Assembly (NCBI RefSeq): GCF_003101015.1
Contig: NZ_CP029206.1
Span: forward strand, 186,001-250,000
Length of the DNA: 64,000 nt
Reading direction: 5' to 3'
Source: Actinobacillus porcitonsillarum
GTDB lineage: Bacteria; Pseudomonadota; Gammaproteobacteria; Enterobacterales; Pasteurellaceae
How positions within the stretch are numbered: the first letter of the stretch is position 1; each line of letters begins with the position of its first letter. The notes beneath the pieces are model-generated. The model had not been told where the DNA came from, ran no database searches, and saw only the letters and a list, made by a program, of their open reading frames with translations. Below, piece by piece: positions 55,929 through 64,000 of this stretch. Made by a program: the position numbers and the translations under genes.

Positions 55929-56762
55929 TTAAAGCGTTAATTTGATACTCCCAAGTGGGAGATTGACAATATTGTCCCAAGATAGTTGATGATAAGCTCG
56001 AAATAGCGCTATCACAGCCATTACATTCTCATCAGAGGACGAAACATTCCCAAGCGGTTTATTTGGGCCGGTAAAATGCAAAATATAAGGAGCTGTTTTA
56101 CCCCTCCCATCTGTCTGTTTTTTATACAAAATATGATCAAACTGAAAATTTGATAAATTATCTAACTTCAACCAATTGTCCTGAAAATACACATTCAAAA
56201 TATCTTGATCGCCAAAGATAATTTGATTTTTTAAGTGCTCTGTTAATTTAATCAAGTCTGTTTTTATGCCTCGACATCGATTTGCCTCAAAATAAAGAAT
56301 GCCGGCATTAAAATAATCTTGATGCTTATAAGGGTGATCGGCAATGCTGTTTACATACGGATCAGACACCGCAGCCAGTGCACATTTAGAGGCTTTAAGC
56401 GACTTAAATGGCAATGTAATGTCGCCGTTAATTGCAATATCGCAATCTAAATATATCCAATAAGGTGTTGAAGCATATTGGAAAAGATCCTCAATATAAT
56501 ACCTTAAATAAGTCGCCCTACTGATATAACCGTTATCTTCAAAATGATTTAAGGAGGCTTGATTTAAATAACAAAGTTTTAGTTCTGAACGGCGTTGTGC
56601 AAAATAAGGTTGTAAATTTTCCGCCCAATCAAGCGGAATATCTCCCGTATTTAACACAAAGACGGATAAATTTTCATTATGTGCTAATAAAGATTTTAAT
56701 GAACATTCCAAATAGGGAAGATAATTTTTATCTGTAGCAAATAATACATTAACTTTATCCAT
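55929..56762 (-). CDS. Glycosyltransferase family 8 protein
   Basis: A 277-aa retaining glycosyltransferase of CAZy family GT8, related to LgtC/RfaI-type enzymes that add galactose or glucose to lipooligosaccharide. Features are the N-terminal [22 protein letters not shown], the metal-binding DxD in YLDCDIAI (D106 and D108), FNAGILYF and the C-terminal HFTGPNKPL (the GT8 HxxGxxKPW-like motif). The acceptor and donor are unknown. It sits between coaBC (overlap of eight bases) and dut, which are adjacent in H. influenzae, so it is probably an insertion. Confidence 0.85.
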   Translation of the reverse strand: MDKVNVLFATDKNYLPYLECSLKSLLAHNENLSVFVLNTGDIPLDWAENLQPYFAQRRSELKLCYLNQASLNHFEDNGYISRATYLRYYIEDLFQYASTPYWIYLDCDIAINGDITLPFKSLKASKCALAAVSDPYVNSIADHPYKHQDYFNAGILYFEANRCRGIKTDLIKLTEHLKNQIIFGDQDILNVYFQDNWLKLDNLSNFQFDHILYKKQTDGRGKTAPYILHFTGPNKPLGNVSSSDENVMAVIALFRAYHQLSWDNIVNLPLGSIKLTL

Positions 56763-57969
56763 TCAGCCCTTTTTCCTTATAGCGTAGCTGTATTTCTTCG
56801 ACCAACCCTTCCGCCAATTTCCCTTTCTCTGCAAGCGGTAAAATTTTCTCACCATTTTGCCAAAAGAGATGAAGTGTATTTTGATCTTGCCCGAACACCT
56901 GTCCGCCAGATACATCATTGGCACAGATTAAATCCAAATTTTTACGTTGTAGCTTATCTTTCGCATAATCAGCCACATTTTGCGTTTCGGCAGCAAAACC
57001 TACGACGAAAGGACGATTTTGAGTAAGATGGGCTACTGTTGCAATAATATCGGGATTTTTTACCAATTTTAAAATGAGTTCATCATTATCGCCTGTTTTT
57101 TTGATTTTTTGCTCCGCAATCTGTTCGACACGGTAATCTGCGACCGCCGCACAGCCAATAAAAATCGCATTTTTCTGTGCCAAATTGACCGCTTGTTCTG
57201 CCATCTGCTGTGCGGAAATCACATCAATACGGCTAACATTTTGCGGTGTAGCCAAATTAACAGGGCCAGCGATCAAGGTAACTTTTGCCCCTCGTTTAGC
57301 AAAGGCTTCTGCTATCGCAAAGCCCATTTTACCTGAGCTGTGATTGCTGATATAACGCACAGGATCGATCGCTTCACGCGTTGGGCCTGCGGTAATTACC
57401 ACACTTAAATCAGCAAGATCTTGCGATTGCGAAAAATGATCTTCAATCGCTTGGAAAATCTCACTCGGCTCAGACATTCTGCCTTTGCCAACATCGCCAC
57501 AGGCTTGGAAGCCAGCGTTAGGCCCAATGATCGAAACACCTTGCTCAGCCAAACTTTGCAAATTTTCCTGCACAATCGACCGCTTGTACATCTGCTGGTT
57601 CATTGCAGGTGCAAGTAAGATCGGCGAAGCGGTCGCAAGACAAATGGTCGAAAGAAGATCATTGCCCATTCCGATACGCAACCGTGCAATAAAGTCTGCT
57701 GTCGCAGGGGCAATCACCACTAAATCTGCCCATTTCGCCAATTCAATATGCCCCATCGCTAATTCTGCTTGGGGATCGAGTAAAGAGGTTGAAACCGCAT
57801 TACCTGAAATAGCTTGTAACGTCAGCGGTGTGACAAAAGCATCTGCCGCAGGGGTCATTGCCACTCGCACTTCTGCCCCAGCCGTTTTTAATAAACGGAT
57901 AAGTTCAATGGTTTTGTAAGCAGCGATACCACCGGTAATACCAATCAGGACTTTTTTATTGGTTAGCAT
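56755..57969 (-). CDS. coaBC: Bifunctional phosphopantothenoylcysteine decarboxylase/synthetase CoaBC
   Basis: CoaBC (Dfp) makes phosphopantothenoylcysteine with CTP and decarboxylates it to 4'-phosphopantetheine in coenzyme A synthesis. The 404-aa protein has an N-terminal flavoprotein CoaC domain ([39 protein letters not shown] with catalytic His, [14 protein letters not shown]). The C-terminal CoaB domain shows [33 protein letters not shown] and FAAET. The length is normal. It is divergent from radC. Confidence 0.96.
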   Translation of the reverse strand: MLTNKKVLIGITGGIAAYKTIELIRLLKTAGAEVRVAMTPAADAFVTPLTLQAISGNAVSTSLLDPQAELAMGHIELAKWADLVVIAPATADFIARLRIGMGNDLLSTICLATASPILLAPAMNQQMYKRSIVQENLQSLAEQGVSIIGPNAGFQACGDVGKGRMSEPSEIFQAIEDHFSQSQDLADLSVVITAGPTREAIDPVRYISNHSSGKMGFAIAEAFAKRGAKVTLIAGPVNLATPQNVSRIDVISAQQMAEQAVNLAQKNAIFIGCAAVADYRVEQIAEQKIKKTGDNDELILKLVKNPDIIATVAHLTQNRPFVVGFAAETQNVADYAKDKLQRKNLDLICANDVSGGQVFGQDQNTLHLFWQNGEKILPLAEKGKLAEGLVEEIQLRYKEKGLNG

Positions 57970-58144
57970 TTTCTATCCTAATTCCATAATAAGTGGCTTG
58001 ATATTTTACGCAACTAGGCACTCACTCACAACAAAAACTTTTTTAATTTGTTTTGCGACACGCTTCGAAAATTTTGATTTTGGCTTTTGATTCTTTCTCC
58101 GTTTTTTCTTACCCTTGCGCTGGTTAAAAAAGGAGTAATTAAAT

Positions 58145-58810
58145 ATGCATAAAACAATGATGCCACGTGAAAAATTATTGCAGCAAGGTGTTGAATCATT
58201 AAACGATCAAGAACTGCTTGCGATTTTCTTACGTACGGGAATTAAAGGAACGCCGGTCATGGAACTTTCTGCAAATGTACTTACCGAATTTGGTTCACTA
58301 CGGGGGCTTTTAACGGCTCCTTTAGAGGAGTTTTGCCAAGTGAGAGGGCTGGGGCAAACGCAATACATTCAACTACAGGCGACCAAGGAAATGACCAAAC
58401 GCTATCTTTCTCAACAAATGCAAGCGAATGAAACTATTAATGATCCTTATGTCGCTATCATGTATTTCCAATCTGAGCTCGAACACTGGGAAAGAGAAGT
58501 TTTTATGGTGCTCTTTTTAGATAACCAAAACCGCCTCATTCGGACTGAAAAAATGTTTTTTGGCACCATCAACCAAGCGAGCGTTCATCCAAGAGAAGTG
58601 ATTAAAGCAGCGCTAAAATGTAATGCGGCTGCCATCATTATTGCGCATAATCATCCCTCTGGCGAATGTACGCCGAGCGAAGCGGATCGCCATTTAACTC
58701 GCCGCATCGAAATGGCATGTGGTTTAGTGGATATTCGTTTTGTGGATCACATTATTGTCGGGAAAGGCGATTATTTTTCCTTTGAAGAAGAAAAGCTTGA
58801 GACACTCTAA
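58145..58810 (+). CDS. radC: JAB-domain protein RadC
   Basis: A 221-aa RadC-family protein with an N-terminal helix-hairpin-helix-like region (PREKLLQQGVESLNDQELLAIFLRTG, VRGLGQTQYIQL). The C-terminal MPN/JAB domain keeps the metal motif HNHPSGECTPSEAD. The DNA-repair role once assigned in E. coli has not held up, but relatives act in natural transformation of competent bacteria. A strong AAGGAG precedes the ATG. It is divergent from coaBC, as the radC-dfp block in Haemophilus, and convergent with ftsW. Confidence 0.92.
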   Translation: MHKTMMPREKLLQQGVESLNDQELLAIFLRTGIKGTPVMELSANVLTEFGSLRGLLTAPLEEFCQVRGLGQTQYIQLQATKEMTKRYLSQQMQANETINDPYVAIMYFQSELEHWEREVFMVLFLDNQNRLIRTEKMFFGTINQASVHPREVIKAALKCNAAAIIIAHNHPSGECTPSEADRHLTRRIEMACGLVDIRFVDHIIVGKGDYFSFEEEKLETL

Positions 58811-58823
58811 TATTCTTAGTTAA

Positions 58824-58856
58824 AAAAAATGCTACTTTATTAAAGTAGCATTTTTT
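58824..58856. terminator. Bidirectional terminator between radC and ftsW
   Basis: A long stem made of AAAAAATGCTACTTT facing AAAGTAGCATTTTTT has a three- to four-nt loop and A/T runs on both sides, so it serves both convergent transcripts. Confidence 0.9.
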
Positions 58857-58858
58857 CT

Positions 58859-60034
58859 TTACTCTTTGATATGCGCATGCCCAACACGTTCTAAACGATT
58901 TTCATGGTCTATTCTTAACAAAATGGCTATCGCAATAGACATTATTACCAAACTTGAACCACCATAACTGACTAATGGGAAGGTTAAACCTTTTGTTGGT
59001 AACAAACCAGACGCAACACCTAAATTCACAAAGCCTTGTAAGAAGATCCACATCGCAATCCCAAAAGCAAAAAAGCCTTTAAAGCGTTCTTCCATTATCA
59101 ATGACTCTCGGCTAATTTTTAAAGCACGCAGTGAAAGTAAAACCAATAAGGTAATCACAAAAAGAATACCCACAAAGCCAAATTCTTCCCCAATTACCGC
59201 CATGACGAAATCGGTATGCGCTTCAGGTAAATATTCTAATTTTTGGATGGAATTTCCTAAACCTTGTCCCCAAAATTCGCCCTGTCCAAATGCCATTTGA
59301 GAGTTTGAAAGTTGGAAACCACTACCATAAGCATCAGCAAAAGGATCCATAAAGGAGGTCATACGCTTTAAACGATATTCAGACATTAAGACTAAAATAG
59401 CAAAGCCAATAATAGCTCCCGTACCTAAAACCAGAAATTGCATGAGCTTAGCGCCCATTACAAATAACATCGCAAATGTCAGCACAAATAATACAAAAGA
59501 GCTTCCCATATCCGGCTGCTGTAATAATAACCCACCAAAAATAAGCAAAATCAGTAGTGGGCGGAAAAAGCTCCACGACTGTGTACGCATTTCATCAAAT
59601 TTACGTACGTAAAAGCTAGAAAAGTAGCAAATAATCGCTAATTTAGCTAACTCTGCCGGCTGGAAATTCATAACACCAAAAGGAATCCAACGTTTTGAAC
59701 CGTTTACCTCTTTTCCGATAATCAGTACGGCAACTAAACAAGCTACCGCAAAGAAAAATAAGAGAATGTTATATTTTTCCCATTTCTCCATCGGAATTTG
59801 TACAAAGAAGAGGCAGGCACAAATGGAGGTAATCACATAAAAGCCGTCTTTGATCGCAAATTCAAAAGGTGCATCATTTAAGCGGGTACTCACAGGAATG
59901 GAGGCTGAAGTTACCATCACAAATCCAACCGTTAATAATCCTAAAAACAACCAAATGAGCGCACGATCATAAAGGGCATTATTAGGCGTAATATTTACCC
60001 AATTACCCCATTCTGTTTTTATCTTTTCCCACAT
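58859..60034 (-). CDS. ftsW: Septal peptidoglycan glycosyltransferase FtsW
   Basis: FtsW is the SEDS-family polymerase that makes septal glycan strands with FtsI. The 391-aa protein has about ten hydrophobic helices. Conserved loops are NGSKRWIPFGVMNFQPAELAK, QPDMGSSFV, GFQLSNSQMAFGQGEFWGQGLGNSIQKLEYLPEAHTDF and the C-terminal LPTKGLTFPLVSYGGSS. Its ATG overlaps the murD stop (TAATG). It is the last gene of the cluster here, followed by a terminator; murG, which normally follows, is absent. Confidence 0.95.
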   Translation of the reverse strand: MWEKIKTEWGNWVNITPNNALYDRALIWLFLGLLTVGFVMVTSASIPVSTRLNDAPFEFAIKDGFYVITSICACLFFVQIPMEKWEKYNILLFFFAVACLVAVLIIGKEVNGSKRWIPFGVMNFQPAELAKLAIICYFSSFYVRKFDEMRTQSWSFFRPLLILLIFGGLLLQQPDMGSSFVLFVLTFAMLFVMGAKLMQFLVLGTGAIIGFAILVLMSEYRLKRMTSFMDPFADAYGSGFQLSNSQMAFGQGEFWGQGLGNSIQKLEYLPEAHTDFVMAVIGEEFGFVGILFVITLLVLLSLRALKISRESLIMEERFKGFFAFGIAMWIFLQGFVNLGVASGLLPTKGLTFPLVSYGGSSLVIMSIAIAILLRIDHENRLERVGHAHIKE

Positions 60035-61338
60035 TAAACCGCTTCTCCTTGCGCTAATGCCATAAAGATATTGCCACGTTCTTCAAAGTTTTTGAATTGA
60101 TCGAGGCTTGCACAAGCCGGTGATAGCAACACCATATCGCCTGTTTTTAATTGCGGGCGAATTTGCTCTACTGCTTCTTGCATAGTGGCAACCAATACGC
60201 TTTGAGTAGATAATTTGGCGAGTTGTTCGCCATCTTGCCCAAAACAGTAGCAAACGATATTGGCTTTATTTACTAAAGGAATTAACTCTGAGAAATCAGC
60301 CGCTTTGCCATCGCCACCTAAAAGTAAGTAAAGCGTACCGGCAACTTCTAAGCCATTTAACGCTGCTACTGTACTTCCAACATTCGTGGCTTTCGAATCA
60401 TTTACCCAACGCACGCCATCATTGGTGGCAACCGCTTGGAAACGGTGTGGCAAGCCGCCATAAGTTTGTAAGGCTTTTACAATGCCTTCTCGAGGAATAC
60501 CAGCCGCTTCGGCTAATGCCATTGCAGCTAACGCATTCATTTCGTTATGGCGACCACGAATTAACATCTGTTTTATACCGATAACCGCATCATCATAAGC
60601 ATATAATGTGTCGTTCTTTTTCGAATATTCTGCATTTTGCTCTGCAAAACGAATTAATTTTTCGACCGCTTGTGTCGGATAAGTTAGCGGATCTTCGCCA
60701 TTTACAATAATATTTTCTGCATTTTGATAGATACGTAATTTCGCCGCACGGTATTCTTCAACGGAATTATTGTAACGATCCATATGATCTTCACTGATAT
60801 TTAAAATGGTCGCCGCTTTCGCTTTTAGGGAATAGGTCGTTTCTAGCTGGAAGCTCGATAATTCCAACACATAAAGTTCGTAATCGCCTTTTAATAAACT
60901 TAAGGCTGGCACACCGATGTTACCGCCCATACCGACTTTTATGCCTGCTTGTTTTGCCATTTCCGTTGTTAAAGTGGTTACAGTACTTTTGCCATTTGCT
61001 CCTGTAATCGCAATGATAGGAGCTTTGGCTTCACGGCAGAACAACTCAATATCGCCAACCACTTCCACACCGGCTTGAATAGCTTGCTGAATTTCAGGCG
61101 TTGCTAAGGCAAGCCCCGGGCTAATCACAATTAAATCGGAGCTTAATAACCACTCAAGGTTTAAACTACCGGTATGCAGTGGAATGTCCTTCGATAATTT
61201 ATCCGCTCCTGCCGGATTAGCTCGGGTATCAATCACTCGCACTTGAGCCTGTTTGTCCGCAAAAAATTCGACACAAGATAAGCCCGTTGTGCCTAAGCCG
61301 ATAATCGTGATGGTTTTGCCTTGATATTGATTTTGCAT
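60034..61338 (-). CDS. murD: UDP-N-acetylmuramoylalanine--D-glutamate ligase MurD
   Basis: MurD adds D-Glu to UDP-MurNAc-L-Ala in the cytosol. From the ATG at 61336-61338 it is 434 aa. It shows a Rossmann-like N-terminal domain ([15 protein letters not shown]), the ATP loop [13 protein letters not shown], the catalytic-region [10 protein letters not shown] and the C-terminal [19 protein letters not shown]. The frame stays open 35 codons further upstream, but that part crosses REP copy H. Those codons are therefore unlikely to be translated. It lies between mraY and ftsW. Confidence 0.96.
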   Translation of the reverse strand: MQNQYQGKTITIIGLGTTGLSCVEFFADKQAQVRVIDTRANPAGADKLSKDIPLHTGSLNLEWLLSSDLIVISPGLALATPEIQQAIQAGVEVVGDIELFCREAKAPIIAITGANGKSTVTTLTTEMAKQAGIKVGMGGNIGVPALSLLKGDYELYVLELSSFQLETTYSLKAKAATILNISEDHMDRYNNSVEEYRAAKLRIYQNAENIIVNGEDPLTYPTQAVEKLIRFAEQNAEYSKKNDTLYAYDDAVIGIKQMLIRGRHNEMNALAAMALAEAAGIPREGIVKALQTYGGLPHRFQAVATNDGVRWVNDSKATNVGSTVAALNGLEVAGTLYLLLGGDGKAADFSELIPLVNKANIVCYCFGQDGEQLAKLSTQSVLVATMQEAVEQIRPQLKTGDMVLLSPACASLDQFKNFEERGNIFMALAQGEAV

Positions 61339-61373
61339 TTTGTTGTTCTCTAGAAACGGTACATTTTTCATAT

Positions 61374-61458
61374 GTAGGGACACACTGCATGTGTCCGCTT
61401 TATTTTCATTATTGCTCGGTTGGTAAAATTGTAACGGACACACGCAGTGTGTCCCTAC
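61374..61458. repeat. GTAG-type REP pair, copy H, between mraY and murD
   Basis: The left arm 61374-61396 begins GTAGGGACACAC and ends ATGTGTCC. The right arm 61436-61458 begins GGACACACGCAG and ends GTGTCCCTAC. The arms differ by one base and are separated by 39 bp. Same ACAC interior type as copy A. It occupies most of the 129-bp gap inside the cell-wall cluster. Confidence 0.85.
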
Positions 61459-61467
61459 ATTGATTAA

Positions 61468-62550
61468 CTAACGTAACTTCAACGTTACCAATCCAATTAA
61501 CACCAACATTAAGGTAATAATCCAGAAACGCACGATAACACGTGGTTCCGGCCAGCCCTTAAGTTCAAAATGGTGGTGAATAGGTGCCATACGGAAAATA
61601 CGTTTTTGGCGGAGTTTGTACGAACCAACTTGTAAAATAACCGATAAGGCTTCAACCACAAAGACACCGCCCATAATCACTAATAACAATTCCTGACGTA
61701 CTAACACCGCAATAGTTCCTAATGCGCCACCTAAAGAAAGTGAACCCACATCGCCCATAAAAACCTGTGCCGGGTAGGTGTTATACCATAAGAAACCTAA
61801 GCCAGCGCCAACAATTGCGGTACAAAGGATCACAAGCTCGCCGGCCTTAGAGATAAAAGGAATATGTAAGTATTGTGCAAAATTATAGTTACCCGTTGCC
61901 CAAGCAATAAGTGCAAAAGCACTTGCCACCATAATGGTTGGCACAATCGCTAAACCGTCTAAACCATCGGTTAAGTTTACGGCGTTACTGGTTCCCACAA
62001 TGACGAAATAAGACAATACGATAAAGAAAACACCAAGTTGTGGCATAAACTCTTTAAAGAATGGCACAACAAGTTGCGTTGCGGCTGTATCTTTCCCCAC
62101 AGCGTAAATACCAAATACGGCAACTAGTGCAATCACAGATAGCCAAAAATATTTCCAACGTGCGATTAAGCCATCTGTATTTTTACGTTTAATCTTCCAA
62201 TAGTCGTCCACAAAGCCCACAACACCGTAGCCAAATAGCACAAAAAGCACGAACCAAACATAGCTATTACGTAAATCCGCCCAAAGCAAGGTACTAATAC
62301 CGATTGAAGCTAAGATCATCACACCGCCCATCGTTGGAGTACCACGCTTTTTGAAATGGCTTTCCGGGCCATCATTACGGACTTCTTGTCCAAATTTTAA
62401 CAGTTGTAAACGGCGAATGACTTCTGGCCCAATCCATAAACCAATCCCCATTGCGGTTAATAACGCCATTATTGAGCGGAAAGTAATGTACGACACCACG
62501 TTAAACGCTGTGTTGTATTGCACCAGATATTCAGCGAGCCACACTAACAT
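61468..62550 (-). CDS. mraY: Phospho-N-acetylmuramoyl-pentapeptide transferase MraY
   Basis: MraY transfers phospho-MurNAc-pentapeptide to undecaprenyl phosphate, giving lipid I at the inner membrane. The 360-aa protein has ten hydrophobic helices. It has the catalytic Asp motifs [14 protein letters not shown] and [11 protein letters not shown] and the third-Asp region [12 protein letters not shown]. The loop [17 protein letters not shown] follows. The length matches E. coli (360). It starts 10 bp after murF. Confidence 0.98.
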   Translation of the reverse strand: MLVWLAEYLVQYNTAFNVVSYITFRSIMALLTAMGIGLWIGPEVIRRLQLLKFGQEVRNDGPESHFKKRGTPTMGGVMILASIGISTLLWADLRNSYVWFVLFVLFGYGVVGFVDDYWKIKRKNTDGLIARWKYFWLSVIALVAVFGIYAVGKDTAATQLVVPFFKEFMPQLGVFFIVLSYFVIVGTSNAVNLTDGLDGLAIVPTIMVASAFALIAWATGNYNFAQYLHIPFISKAGELVILCTAIVGAGLGFLWYNTYPAQVFMGDVGSLSLGGALGTIAVLVRQELLLVIMGGVFVVEALSVILQVGSYKLRQKRIFRMAPIHHHFELKGWPEPRVIVRFWIITLMLVLIGLVTLKLR

Positions 62551-62560
62551 AAGCTAATCC

Positions 62561-63955
62561 TTAAAAAGAAACATCAAAAGAACGACATAAGGAAGCGATT
62601 ACTTCTTCCATTTTTTGGCTACGAGAGCCTTTTGCTAATAATACAAGCGGTTGGTTTTGTTCGATTTTTTGCAAAATAATCGGAAGCAAAAACGCCGCCA
62701 TTGCGGTTTTATCATTAAAGTGGTGAGCTGAATTACCGCTAATCACCTCACTCTCTTTGCCGAAGCTGACGACTAAATCTAACTTCGCCTGTTTAACGAA
62801 ATCAGCAACTTCTTGGTGGCAAGCTGGGCTGTCTTTACCAAGTTCCGCCATATCACCCACCACAAAAATGCGGAAAGCCGGATACTGTTTTAACACCGAT
62901 ACGGCAGATTTCATTGAGTCCACGTTTGCATTATAACTGTCATCAATAAACAGCACATTGTCTTTAATTTCAATCGGATACAAACGCCCTTTAACCGCTG
63001 AACGCTGTTCTAATCCAGCTTTAACCGCCGTTAAATCCGCTCCGACTGCCATTGCCAATGCCGTTGCCGCTAACGCATTACTCACATTATGTTCGCCTAA
63101 ATAAGGCAGATTGATCTCAATTTCGCCTTGTGGGGTATGCAAAGTAAAGCGTGAACCATTGAGATGTAACTCAACATTTTCCGCCCAGAAATCTGCATAA
63201 CTGTCTTTATCTTCGCCTGTGTAACAGAAGGATTGCAACTCGTGATCGCCAATCTCTTTTTGCCATTCAGGGTAGTAATGGGCTAAATTGACAATAGCTT
63301 TACCGCCCACTTTCAAGCCTCGATAAATCTCGCCTTTGGCTTGAGCTACACCAGCCAATGAACCAAAGCCTTCAAGATGAGCAGATGCAACATTATTGAC
63401 CAAACAAGCATCAGGTTGTGCTATTTCGGTGGTATAAGCAATCTCGCCGATATGGTTCGCCCCCAGTTCCACCACGGCAAATTTATGTTCAGGGGTTAAG
63501 CGTAATAGGGTCAATGGCACACCTAAATCATTGTTTAAATTGCCAAAGGTATAAAGTACCTGCTCTTCACAAGCGGTTACTTTTTGCAAAATTTTTGCGG
63601 TCATTTCTTTGACGGTGGTTTTACCCGAAGAACCTGTCATTGCCACGGTTTTAGGGTTAATTTCCGCTTTCAGCCATTTCGCCAACTGCCCTAACGCCAA
63701 GCGAGTATCTTCCACAATAATTTGTGGTACATTCACTGCCAATTCACGCTCAACGACTAACGCAACACAGCCTTGTTCAATCGCTTTTTCCACATAATCG
63801 TGAGCATCAAATTTTTCGCCTTTTAATGCAAAAAATAAACCTTTTTCGACCGCTTGACGAGTGTCTGTACTGATGTTTTCAACAATAATCTCACCACTAC
63901 CGAGTAGTTTACCCTTTAGGGTTTGGGCGAGTTGTTGAGTTGTTTGTTTTATCAT
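62561..63955 (-). CDS. murF: UDP-MurNAc-tripeptide--D-Ala-D-Ala ligase MurF
   Basis: MurF completes the UDP-MurNAc-pentapeptide by adding D-Ala-D-Ala. The 464-aa protein has the N-terminal NISTDTRQAVEKGLFFALKGEKFDAHDYV, the ATP loop MTGSSGKTTVKEM and the central VVELGANHIGEIAYT. Further on it shows EGFGSLAGVAQAKGE and the C-terminal FIDDSYNANVDSMKSAV and LAKGSRSQKME. It is followed by mraY. The 45 bases upstream to the window edge probably hold the end of murE, but too little is present to call it. Confidence 0.97.
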   Translation of the reverse strand: MIKQTTQQLAQTLKGKLLGSGEIIVENISTDTRQAVEKGLFFALKGEKFDAHDYVEKAIEQGCVALVVERELAVNVPQIIVEDTRLALGQLAKWLKAEINPKTVAMTGSSGKTTVKEMTAKILQKVTACEEQVLYTFGNLNNDLGVPLTLLRLTPEHKFAVVELGANHIGEIAYTTEIAQPDACLVNNVASAHLEGFGSLAGVAQAKGEIYRGLKVGGKAIVNLAHYYPEWQKEIGDHELQSFCYTGEDKDSYADFWAENVELHLNGSRFTLHTPQGEIEINLPYLGEHNVSNALAATALAMAVGADLTAVKAGLEQRSAVKGRLYPIEIKDNVLFIDDSYNANVDSMKSAVSVLKQYPAFRIFVVGDMAELGKDSPACHQEVADFVKQAKLDLVVSFGKESEVISGNSAHHFNDKTAMAAFLLPIILQKIEQNQPLVLLAKGSRSQKMEEVIASLCRSFDVSF

Positions 63956-64000
63956 TTATTATCCTTATATTTACCCAACCATACTAGATATGGTTCGGTA

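Noticed and set aside
61339-61443. 35-codon N-terminal extension of murD
   Set aside because: It crosses both arms of REP copy H and encodes no family-like residues; the MQNQYQ start fits the known length.
63956-64000. 3' end of murE
   Set aside because: Expected by gene order, but 45 bases give no safe frame; two different frames could be its end.
1-64000. CRISPR arrays, prophage, insertion sequences, tRNA or rRNA genes
   Set aside because: No regular direct-repeat array, transposase, integrase or RNA-gene motif was seen on either strand while reading; a tRNA scan would be needed to exclude a degenerate tRNA completely.

Overview
This is a gene-dense, AT-rich chromosomal segment from a member of the Pasteurellaceae. 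It has 68 protein genes that look intact and one truncated gene. No rRNA, tRNA, CRISPR, prophage or insertion sequence is visible. Many copies of the 9-mer ACAAGCGGT, the Actinobacillus/Mannheimia-type DNA uptake signal, are scattered between and inside genes, often as inverted pairs that serve as terminators. Only a few Haemophilus-type AAGTGCGGT cores were seen. This points to the Actinobacillus/Mannheimia branch, but the species cannot be fixed from the sequence alone.

Layout. 0-8 kb: rsmJ, an M15 peptidase, a tri-heme cytochrome c peroxidase, a BamE-like lipoprotein, the rluC-folP-yffB-dapE operon and mscS. 8.3-14.7 kb: the periplasmic nitrate reductase operon napFDAGHBC, with an FNR box and a divergent flavodoxin-fold oxidoreductase. 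15.5-20 kb: truD-surE-yqaA followed by three tandem lipoproteins of the NlpD type, only the last full-length. 20-30 kb: pth-ychF, pdxH, a DUF805 protein, srmB, rraA, hfq-hflX, a small lipoprotein resembling a protease propeptide, and yccS. 30-37.7 kb: a mannose-family PTS operon with an unknown fourth membrane protein, mgsA, a HAD phosphatase, glpT and thrC. 37.7-45 kb: panF-yhdT, metJ, mlaA and a heme uptake operon (hmuTUV-hutX-hutZ) that ends in a truncated TonB-dependent receptor. 45-51 kb: tpiA, SOS-type recN, mutL, proA. 51-58 kb: coaBC-(glycosyltransferase)-dut-slmA-yheU-crp and murB-birA-miaA. 58-64 kb: radC, then murF-mraY-murD-ftsW from the division/cell-wall cluster.

How genes work together. 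Several genes serve anaerobic and heme-based respiration: Nap, Ccp and heme import. The ccp and nap promoters carry FNR-type sites. CRP, encoded here, probably acts at the PTS operon and glpT, both of which have CRP-like sites. metJ, recN and the heme operon carry matches to MetJ, LexA and Fur sites respectively.

Most unusual structure. Eight small palindromic repeats begin or end with GTAG (or a close variant). They look like REP/REPIN elements of the kind mobilised by RAYT transposases. Seven lie between co-directional genes inside apparent operons, including three within nap. Their outer ends are constant but their palindromic interiors differ between copies. Other items worth attention are the NlpD paralogue array, the PTS promoter (CRP site, promoter and a perfect 22-bp palindrome), the propeptide-like lipoprotein, the receptor remnant, and a glycosyltransferase inserted between coaBC and dut.
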